Below, piece by piece: positions 1 to 6,421 of a stretch of 17,501 nt of DNA. Origin of the DNA: Verrucomicrobiales bacterium (GTDB lineage: Bacteria; Verrucomicrobiota; Verrucomicrobiia; Limisphaerales; SXQI01). The DNA is taken from the NCBI GenBank assembly GCA_028293365.1, contig JAQGOX010000150.1, positions 1-17,501 of the forward strand, written 5' to 3'. The notes under the pieces are model-generated. The model worked only from the letters and a program-made list of their open reading frames with translations. It was not told where the DNA came from and made no database searches. Positions within the stretch are counted from its first letter, which is position 1; each line of letters opens with the position of its first letter. The position numbers and the translations under genes were made by a program.

Positions 1-27
1 GAATGCAAATGTCTATAACGACAAGCA

Positions 28-55
28 TTGAATGGGATCGGGAGAGATTTTTAAT
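28..55 (+). promoter_or_regulatory. Putative sigma-70-type promoter of the PEP-CTERM gene
   Basis: A TTGAAT box (28-33) is followed after 16 nt by TTTAAT (50-55). These match the -35 consensus at 4 of 6 and the -10 consensus at 5 of 6 positions. Transcription would start near 62 and leave a leader of about 23 nt before the ATG at 85. An AAGGA stretch at 77-81 would serve as a modest ribosome binding site. The call rests on pattern and position only. Confidence 0.4.
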
Positions 56-84
56 CGGAAATTGGTAAGAACTCACAAGGAAAT

Positions 85-753
85 ATGATCAAATCATTAA
101 GGAACACAGCTGCGATTCTGGCCGGAATCACGTCCTTCGCGACGGTAGCATCAGCCGGAATAGTCTACGATAATTCCACAACCTATTTGGGAAGTTTTAC
201 CGATTTAGGCAACGTCGAAGCCGGTGATGAAATCAACATCACAAGCACAGCTCGCACGATGACTGATTTCTCGTTCGAGTACTACCTTTCTCCAGGATCG
301 AGCGGCAATGAAACAGCGCAGCTGTTTATTCGAGCACGGGACGGCAGTGGTGGCCTCACTCCGGGCACGATCCTTTATGATAGCGGCACCATTCCTTTGG
401 CCGGCTTACAAACCGCGCAGGGGTTTGGAACGATTTCCGCCACGGGAACTTCAGTAGCTTTGCCGGCGAATGGCAACTTGGTTTGGACCGTGAAATTCGG
501 CGGTATCGAAGGCACTCCAGGGGCTGTTGGTGGAGAACACGCGGGTTTACTTTATTACAATCCTCCGACCGTCGGTTCCAGCTTTGATGATTATTGGCTG
601 AACAACGGCAGCGGATTTCAATTAGTTGATTCCTCCGGAATTGTTGACAATTTCGCGGCCCGCGTCACTGCAGTGCCAGAACCGAGCACGATTGCATTAA
701 TACTCGCCGGAGCCGGTGCGCTTGGAGCAGCTCGTCTTCGCCGCAGAAGCTAA
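85..753 (+). CDS. PEP-CTERM sorting domain surface/exported protein
   Basis: This 222-residue protein has a Sec signal peptide: Lys and Arg near the start, a hydrophobic stretch at about 8-20, and a likely cleavage site after the Ala-Ser-Ala at 22-24. The C-terminal 26 residues form a PEP-CTERM tail: Val-Pro-Glu-Pro-Ser at 197-201, a hydrophobic helix rich in Ala, Gly and Leu, and a terminal Arg cluster (LRRRS). In this family exosortase recognises the tail and the protein is retained at or released to the surface, often linked with exopolysaccharide. The middle (about 25-195) is rich in Gly, Ser and Thr and looks like a beta-rich secreted domain. I do not recognise a catalytic motif in it. 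The gene is monocistronic, ends 20 nt before a strong terminator, and converges with the ABC transporter gene on the other strand. No exosortase gene is in the window. Confidence 0.9.
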   Translation: MIKSLRNTAAILAGITSFATVASAGIVYDNSTTYLGSFTDLGNVEAGDEINITSTARTMTDFSFEYYLSPGSSGNETAQLFIRARDGSGGLTPGTILYDSGTIPLAGLQTAQGFGTISATGTSVALPANGNLVWTVKFGGIEGTPGAVGGEHAGLLYYNPPTVGSSFDDYWLNNGSGFQLVDSSGIVDNFAARVTAVPEPSTIALILAGAGALGAARLRRRS

Positions 754-772
754 CCAGTAAGATAGATTTACG

Positions 773-806
773 AAAACGCGAGCCAACTGGCTCGCGTTTT
801 TTGTTT
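773..806 (+). terminator. Intrinsic terminator after the PEP-CTERM gene
   Basis: A perfect 12-bp stem (773-784 pairs with 789-800) closes a four-base loop AACT. The stem base is A/T pairs and a T-rich tract follows (TTTTTTGTTTT from about 797). The hairpin begins 20 nt past the stop codon. It is nearly symmetric and is preceded by A residues, so it may also stop transcripts arriving from the convergent ABC transporter gene, although the T tract on that side is short. Confidence 0.9.
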
Positions 807-896
807 TCCGAAAGTTAAATCAACGGTCGGGAATATCGCCGAACCTGAATGCACGTTTCCTGAATTCGATCAGGCTTAAAGGTCCAAAGAAATGGA

Positions 897-1709
897 CTAA
901 ATGTAGTTCCTCTGCAACATCGCAGCCGCCGCAGGATCAAGCAGTTCTTTGCGACGAATCTCTTCAAAACGAGAAAGAAGGTCATCAACCCGCACTCGTT
1001 TACGCTCGGCCCCTGTTAGGTCGTGCAAAAGCTTGCCCCGGTGCATCATAATTATCCTGTCGCCAAGGTTAACGGCCTGTTGCATGGAATGGGTTACCAT
1101 CAGGACCGTAAGATTATCACGAGTAATAATTTCGTGACTGAGCTGAATGACTTGATCCGCGCTTTTAGGATCGAGTGCCGCAGTATGTTCGTCCAGCAGA
1201 AGCAATTCCGGTTTCAGCCAGGAAGCCATCAGCAAAGTAAGCGCCTGCCGCTGCCCTCCGGAAAGTGAACCGATGGCATTGTTGAGGCGATCTTCGAGAC
1301 CCATATTCAGCGTGCGTATTCGCCCCCGCATCTGATCCATTAAATCTTTATTCAGATTCCAGCCGAGGCCTCGAGGAAGCCCACGACGCGAAGCCAGGGC
1401 AAGATTCTCCGCAATCGACATAGTCGGAGCAGTTCCACTAAAAGGGTTCTGGAAGACCCGTCCAATCAGCGTTGCGCGCCGATGCTCCGGCCATCTCGTT
1501 ATGTCGGTGTTTGAGAGGGTGATCCTGCCGGTGTCGACTAAAAATGTACCTGCAACCGCATTGAGCATTGTCGATTTCCCGGAACCATTTGTTCCGATGA
1601 TAATGACAAATGACCCTTTTTGCATTGAGAAGCTTACATCCTGAAGCGCACGCACTTCGTTCACACTGTGTGGATGAAACGTTTTCGAAATATTCTTGAT
1701 CTCGAGCAT
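897..1709 (-). CDS. ABC transporter ATP-binding protein, TrpXYZ-like (COG1101 type)
   Basis: This 270-residue protein is a complete ABC ATPase expected to energise an importer from the cytoplasmic face. Visible motifs are Walker A GTNGSGKST (39-47), the Q-loop Gln at 87, the signature LSGGQ (149-153), Walker B LLLLDE (169-174) and the switch His at 207. The stretch FQNPFSGTAPTMSI after the Q-loop and LLDEHTAALDP are characteristic of the uncharacterised/TrpXYZ transporter ATPases rather than LivF/LivG. The start ATG overlaps the stop codon of the permease gene by one base (TAATG), which points to translational coupling and a two-subunit complex. In known members the substrate is tryptophan/tyrosine or other small organic solutes. 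The substrate here cannot be read from sequence. No substrate-binding lipoprotein gene lies on either side. Confidence 0.92.
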   Translation of the reverse strand: MLEIKNISKTFHPHSVNEVRALQDVSFSMQKGSFVIIIGTNGSGKSTMLNAVAGTFLVDTGRITLSNTDITRWPEHRRATLIGRVFQNPFSGTAPTMSIAENLALASRRGLPRGLGWNLNKDLMDQMRGRIRTLNMGLEDRLNNAIGSLSGGQRQALTLLMASWLKPELLLLDEHTAALDPKSADQVIQLSHEIITRDNLTVLMVTHSMQQAVNLGDRIIMMHRGKLLHDLTGAERKRVRVDDLLSRFEEIRRKELLDPAAAAMLQRNYI

Positions 1710-2635
1710 TATTTCACAGCCTTTCGCATTTTACCGCGCAAAAGATTTGGAAGAATTAAAGCAGCGAAAACAAACAGCGCCGTAATCAATTTCAAATCGT
1801 TTGGGTTCAGCCCCCAACGCAAGGCGATCGCGACCAGCAAACGAAATAAGATAGAACCCATGATGGCACCTGTTATTAACAAACCGAGGCTTTGAGAACC
1901 GACTAGTGCCTCTCCGATTATGACACTTGCCAAACCCCAAACGACCATCCCGATCCCCATTTGAACATCCGCGAAGCCTTGGTATTGGGCCAGTAAAGCA
2001 CCGGAAAGTGCGATCAGTCCGTTCGAAAGCGCCAGGCCAAGGATTATCATGCCATCGACGTTGGCCCCAAGGGCCCGAATCATTTGCGGATTATCTCCCG
2101 TGGCTCTCATCGCTGTCCCGAGATTGGTGCGAAAGAAGAAATAAAGGAGAACAGACACGACGGTGACGAACAGAAACGAAGCACCCACCACGAAAAAGTC
2201 CTGTTGATTCAGCTCCCATCCCAAGAAGTTCAAACGGGTGGAAGTTTTGACAAATTTTGCGCCAATTTCCTCAGCAATTGAAGGGAGCGTTCTCGCGGAA
2301 AGCAGCGGCACATTACTCTTCCCCATCACGTGGAGATTCACCGAATAGAGCGCGGTCATCACCAGAATACCTGACAATAACCCGTGCAGCTTAAACTTGG
2401 TATGCAGAACACCCGTGGTGGCACCTGCGAGGCCGCCACCCACAAAGCCGGCAACGGTCGCAATGATCGGGTGAATTCCTTTCACAAGCATCACCGCGCA
2501 AATGGCAGCACCCAACGTGATTGAGCCTTCAGTGGTGATGTCCGGAAAATGAAAGATTCGAAAACTGATGTAAACACCCAGGGCAAGCAGGGAGAGAATC
2601 AGTCCGAGGGCAAACGCGCTGGTCAGAAGATTCAT
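1709..2635 (-). CDS. ABC transporter permease, TrpXYZ-like (COG4120, BPD_transp_2 family)
   Basis: This 308-residue integral membrane protein has about eight or nine hydrophobic segments and short polar loops. The N-terminal segment GVYISFRIFHFPDITTEGS and the motifs TTGVLHTKFKLHGLLSGIL and MRATGDNPQMIRALG are typical of permeases that pair with COG1101 ATPases and COG2984 binding proteins. It belongs to the wider branched-chain amino acid/ribose permease group. The chosen ATG lies 4 nt after the stop of the STAS gene, and the stop overlaps the start of the ATPase gene. It is therefore the middle gene of a three-gene run. No strong Shine-Dalgarno sequence precedes it, so coupling to upstream translation is likely. 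Family assignment is secure; substrate is unknown. Confidence 0.9.
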   Translation of the reverse strand: MNLLTSAFALGLILSLLALGVYISFRIFHFPDITTEGSITLGAAICAVMLVKGIHPIIATVAGFVGGGLAGATTGVLHTKFKLHGLLSGILVMTALYSVNLHVMGKSNVPLLSARTLPSIAEEIGAKFVKTSTRLNFLGWELNQQDFFVVGASFLFVTVVSVLLYFFFRTNLGTAMRATGDNPQMIRALGANVDGMIILGLALSNGLIALSGALLAQYQGFADVQMGIGMVVWGLASVIIGEALVGSQSLGLLITGAIMGSILFRLLVAIALRWGLNPNDLKLITALFVFAALILPNLLRGKMRKAVK

Positions 2636-2639
2636 ATAA

Positions 2640-3878
2640 TCAGTTTGCCGGAATCCGGAGAGGTCCTACCCAACACGCACCTCGAAGTAACTCGGTCTGC
2701 CCAACCCCTTCCAGTTCGCGATCATCAGCCAGTAAATGAATAACGCTCTGCAGTGTCTCCGTCTCGAAGAGTGAATTCATCGTTTGATTCAGTTCAATTC
2801 GCCCCCGTTGTAAAGGACGATATGGAAAAACTGCGGCATGAAAATGACCCTGAAGGGAAGTTCCCGGCTTAAGCGCGCGAAGCATTGCCTGGAAAGGAAG
2901 ATCCGTGCGGCGGGACGCCACGCCCACAATCACACATAAAGAGCGATCGAACGCACGCTCCGCCGTAAAAGAGATCCATTCCCGGACGGCGGGAAATGCA
3001 AACGGACCTCCCGCAGATTCCACAGCGACGGGCGATCTCTTTAGCATCGCTCCGACCAGGCCGGCGTTTTCTGTAACTATGACCAGGCCCACAGAATCTG
3101 CGGAGGTAGTTTCCAGCGCAAATTCAACAATCTCCGACAGGCTGCTCACGCCAGGGGCTTCAGTTTTCGCGTCAAAGCGAATTAAATCCGTAAACTCACC
3201 CCGCCAGGATAATCCGTAAAGAACATCCAATTCAGGGACTAATAGCCCCTCCGAAATTACATAGTCAGGCACATTGGTTCCGTCAGTCGGAAGATAGGTC
3301 GCTATGCCGGAGACTGCCATGAATTCGCCGAATCGGGTGCGCGAATCATCGAAACCGGATCCGAATGCCCCGATACCAAGGCCAAAAGTCGAGTCCGGGA
3401 AAGACACCTTTCGGCAATCCGCTTCCGTGAAATTCGCAGTCGAAAGCTTCAGCGGGTTTCCAACCATACTTACATCGAGGCGACCGCTGTCCGAATCGTG
3501 ATAGACGTGGTAAACAGTAGTCTCCTTCTCAACCCGGCGTGGATCGCTTAATTGGCCTTCCAAATCTCCGATGACTGGGTCGGGCACAACGAAACTGGAC
3601 AAACCAGCCAACTCCAGAATTGCTAAAGCCCCTTCAGACGGGCTCGAAATCCCGAGACTCCCCTTTATCTCCCGGAGCTGTTTAAAAAACTTCAGGAGCA
3701 CCCGAATCCCCGCCGAACTTAGGTAGGACATGTCGGCCATATTCAGAATGAGATTATGGGTGCCCTGCCTTATTGCCTCATCGATCGCGGTGGCCAGGTG
3801 GTCAGACCAATATGCATCAAGCCGCCCCGAAAGCTTGAGTTCAATGATGTTTCCAATTTGTTTTTTTGCAACTTCCAT
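2640..3878 (-). CDS. STAS-domain (anti-sigma-factor-antagonist-like) protein with large unassigned C-terminal region
   Basis: This protein has 412 residues. Residues 1 to about 105 form a STAS domain like SpoIIAA/RsbV. The segment MADMSYLSSAGIRVLL (47-62) carries the Ser pair 54-55, and Ser55 aligns with the phosphorylated serine of SpoIIAA. A Leu replaces the Asp usually found before the pair. Residues about 120-410 form a second region that I cannot assign to a named family. It contains FGLGIGAFGSG (165-175), GEFMAVSG (184-191), YLPTDGTNVPDY (195-206) and ENAGLVGAMLKRSP (270-283). A typical RsbV-like protein is about 110 residues, so this is a fusion. It follows an RsbU-like phosphatase gene (125 nt gap) and precedes the ABC permease gene (4 nt gap). 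The inferred role is the phospho-switch target of that phosphatase. What the C-terminal region does is unknown. No RsbW-like kinase is nearby. Confidence 0.85.
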   Translation of the reverse strand: MEVAKKQIGNIIELKLSGRLDAYWSDHLATAIDEAIRQGTHNLILNMADMSYLSSAGIRVLLKFFKQLREIKGSLGISSPSEGALAILELAGLSSFVVPDPVIGDLEGQLSDPRRVEKETTVYHVYHDSDSGRLDVSMVGNPLKLSTANFTEADCRKVSFPDSTFGLGIGAFGSGFDDSRTRFGEFMAVSGIATYLPTDGTNVPDYVISEGLLVPELDVLYGLSWRGEFTDLIRFDAKTEAPGVSSLSEIVEFALETTSADSVGLVIVTENAGLVGAMLKRSPVAVESAGGPFAFPAVREWISFTAERAFDRSLCVIVGVASRRTDLPFQAMLRALKPGTSLQGHFHAAVFPYRPLQRGRIELNQTMNSLFETETLQSVIHLLADDRELEGVGQTELLRGACWVGPLRIPAN

Positions 3879-4003
3879 AAGCGGAGCGTGGACTGATCTA
3901 ATCCTAACTGCCCCTCACATAGCAAGGCCCGCTTTGCAATCAATCGCTTGGAACTCAACGGTGGCGGCCCAAACTGGTCTGCTCGAAAACAGAAGCCGGA
4001 ATG

Positions 4004-6067
4004 CTATTTGATGACGTCGATTCCAATAATACAAACGTCGTCTGCGAATTCGGAGCCTCCCGACCACTCCTTCAGCAGAATCAAAAGTGTGTCGAAGAGT
4101 GTAGCAGTTGGAAGTTCGGCTCGGCGTTCAATTTCTTCAGCAAGCCATTCCGGCGACAACAGCTCACCGTCCCGCTCAACATCGAAAAAACCATCAGTGA
4201 AAAGGATAATTGTGTCGCCAGGTTGAACCGAACAACGGGAGCAACTATAGGTGGGGGCATCAAACAGACCAAGCGCGGGGTCGGACTTGCGGTGGGTGTT
4301 GCAGAGAAATTCTGCCTTGCGACTCTCCCGGTGGAGAATCATGGGCCGTGGATGTCCCGCATTCGCGAACGTAACGTCATGAGTGGTAAGATCGATTATC
4401 AGGTAAAATGCCGTCGTGAAAAGTGGAGTGCCGCTCTGTTTGAGGATCGCACGGAGATCCTTGTTAACCTGGCCAAGGAGTTCACCCGGATCGGTCGCTT
4501 CAGGAGTTAATTCTTCGACCAGAGCCCGAACGATTGCTGTTACAAGAGCCGAGCGGACTCCGTGCCCCATGACATCACAAATAAAAATGCCGGCCTTCGT
4601 ATCCGATAGGGCGCGCACATTGAAAAAATCACCCCCGACAGCGCCGGTGGGGAAATAGCGATGCACAAACCGAAGGGCACTTTCCTCGACCGGAACTGAT
4701 TTCGGAAAACTCGGATATTGTTGGGGAAGAAAGGCTTGTTGGATCTCCCGAGCCATTCGGAGGTCTTCCTCCATTTGATCGTTGCGCAATCGCAATTCCT
4801 CGCGGCTTCGGGTCAATTCGATGGTGGCCTTTTTGACCGTTTCCTCGGCACGCCGACGTTCAGTTATATCCCAAAAAATACCCTGCAAACCGATGATTTG
4901 TCCCTTGGCGTCATAAAGGGGAGTTTTGACCACGTTGACGTAAATTTTTTCTCCTCCCGGTAGCTGATGCTCCTCGATCGTCTCGAACAGCTTCCCAGTC
5001 TCCATGATGGACTGGTCATCTTTTTGATATTTTGCGGCCAGTGTGGCCGGAAAGAAATCGAAGTCGGTCTTGCCCAGAATCTCCTCAAGGGGACGGCCCA
5101 GCGTTCGGCAAAAAAGCTGATTTGCAAATGTAAATTGCTCGGAAAGATCTTTGCGAAAAATATTCTGTGGCAGATTTTCGACCAGCGAATGATAGAGGGC
5201 TTCCGAATTACGAACTTTCTCTTCGGAACGTTTGCGTTCAGTGATGTTTTCTACCGTTCCTTCGTAAAATTGAAGATTTCCACTGGGGCTGCGAACCGCG
5301 CGGACATTCTCAGAGATCCAAATAATGGTTCCATCTTTCTGAAAAACCTGAGACTCGAAATCGGTAACGACATCGTGTTTCTCCATCAATTCGATGAATT
5401 GAGCCCGTCGGGTGGGCTCGACATAGAGCTTGCGACCGATATCGGTGACGCTCGCTATCAAGTCCTGCGCCGAAGTATAACCGTAAATTCGAGCCAGGGC
5501 TTTGTTGGCACTGATGTACTTTCCATCGGGAGTTGTTTGAAAAATCCCTTCGACGGTGTTCTCGAAAATGTTTCGATAGGTCTCCTGCGTTTGCACCAGG
5601 GCCACTTCGACGCGCTTACGTTCAATGGCATATCGAATCGATCGCACCAAAAGATGGCGATCGATTTCGCCCTTTACCAAATAGTCCTGGGCGCCTTCGT
5701 GGACGGCTCTGACTGCAAGCTCCTCGTCGTCGAGGCCGCTCAGCACGATAATTGGAATGTTCGGAGTGACCGCTCGGGCCTTCATGAAGCTTTCCAGTCC
5801 TTGTGAAGCGGAAAGAGCCAGATCGAGAAGAATTATATCGATTTGACCGCGCAATGCGCCTTCAAGTCCGGTGTTGAGAGAATCTGCCCACTCTACCACA
5901 AACTTTGTCCCTTTGGCAGGCGCGAGCATTTCGCGCATCAAGTGGGCGTACGTAGGGATATCAGCAATTAACAAGACTCGCACATCACTCGCACGCGTCG
6001 GCAGCGCAACGAGTTCCCTATTTGGAGAATCAGGCCGGGTCGGTCCAATTTGACGAGTTGTGTTCAT
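4004..6067 (-). CDS. REC-PAS-PAS-PP2C (RsbU/SpoIIE-type) serine phosphatase
   Basis: From the ATG at 6067 the protein has 687 residues. Domains in order are a receiver (about 29-150), PAS 1 (about 160-280), PAS 2 (about 290-410), a coiled coil (about 410-450) and a SpoIIE/PP2C phosphatase (about 465-685). In the receiver the likely phosphoacceptor is Asp82 in LLDL, with Ser110 and Lys132 in the usual places. The first acidic-pocket residue is Ala (IADIP) while the second Asp is kept. The phosphatase keeps its metal ligands: GGDFF (478-482), DVMGHG (498-503), FTDG (623-626) and a final Asp pair at 676-677. Such proteins dephosphorylate STAS-domain antagonists, and a STAS gene follows directly. 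The frame stays open to a TTG at 6130, but that adds 21 residues unlike the family, so the internal ATG is preferred. No Shine-Dalgarno sequence is evident. A terminator upstream suggests that this gene begins its own transcript. Confidence 0.93.
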   Translation of the reverse strand: MNTTRQIGPTRPDSPNRELVALPTRASDVRVLLIADIPTYAHLMREMLAPAKGTKFVVEWADSLNTGLEGALRGQIDIILLDLALSASQGLESFMKARAVTPNIPIIVLSGLDDEELAVRAVHEGAQDYLVKGEIDRHLLVRSIRYAIERKRVEVALVQTQETYRNIFENTVEGIFQTTPDGKYISANKALARIYGYTSAQDLIASVTDIGRKLYVEPTRRAQFIELMEKHDVVTDFESQVFQKDGTIIWISENVRAVRSPSGNLQFYEGTVENITERKRSEEKVRNSEALYHSLVENLPQNIFRKDLSEQFTFANQLFCRTLGRPLEEILGKTDFDFFPATLAAKYQKDDQSIMETGKLFETIEEHQLPGGEKIYVNVVKTPLYDAKGQIIGLQGIFWDITERRRAEETVKKATIELTRSREELRLRNDQMEEDLRMAREIQQAFLPQQYPSFPKSVPVEESALRFVHRYFPTGAVGGDFFNVRALSDTKAGIFICDVMGHGVRSALVTAIVRALVEELTPEATDPGELLGQVNKDLRAILKQSGTPLFTTAFYLIIDLTTHDVTFANAGHPRPMILHRESRKAEFLCNTHRKSDPALGLFDAPTYSCSRCSVQPGDTIILFTDGFFDVERDGELLSPEWLAEEIERRAELPTATLFDTLLILLKEWSGGSEFADDVCIIGIDVIK

Positions 6068-6150
6068 GACACGGCGCAGATATGAGATCCGCATAGAAGT
6101 CTGACAGAAGCGTCTAGGGGTGCAAGACAACTTGCAGAAAGAACGTCACC

Positions 6151-6183
6151 GAAAAATCAAAGCGGGCACCCTGTGGTGCCCGC
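6151..6183 (-). terminator. Intrinsic terminator of the chemosensory operon
   Basis: Read on the - strand, a perfect 9-bp GC-rich stem (GCGGGCACC, loop ACAG, GGTGCCCGC; positions 6183 to 6162) is followed at once by TTTGATTTTTC. It lies 239 nt past the stop codon of the histidine kinase gene and 84 nt upstream of the chosen start of the phosphatase gene. It splits the long co-directional run of genes into two transcription units. Confidence 0.85.
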
Positions 6184-6421
6184 CAACCCAAACAACCAAA
6201 CCACAATTCCGCAATACAGTTACGGAAAAGGTGTGAGCCTCCGCTCCCTTTAGAACAAACCATCAACCACTACGGTATTGAGACGTGAACCACGCGGAAA
6301 TGTTCAATCCTTTTTGAGGAAACAATTTGATTCTCGGGGTCGCGACGGTTCACATGTGGAACTAACGTTGCCGGACACAATCCAAAACAATGCGCCCCAG
6401 GCGCTACAATTCAGCAAACCC
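6184..6421 (-). other. Non-coding stretch between the histidine kinase gene and its terminator
   Basis: These 238 nt hold no open reading frame that looks like a gene on either strand. A weak hairpin (TTCCG with CGGAA, 6208-6226) lies near the terminator. The stretch could simply be a long 3' untranslated region, or the source of a small RNA that uses the terminator at 6151-6183. I found no convincing promoter inside it. Confidence 0.4.

Noticed and set aside
4967..5806. Open frame of 279 codons on the + strand
   Set aside because: It lies wholly opposite the PAS domains of the phosphatase gene and its translation shows no domain. It looks like a shadow frame.
6122..6135. GCAAG-ACAA-CTTGC hairpin upstream of the phosphatase gene
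   Set aside because: A five-pair stem without a T tract or a conserved context. It may be chance.
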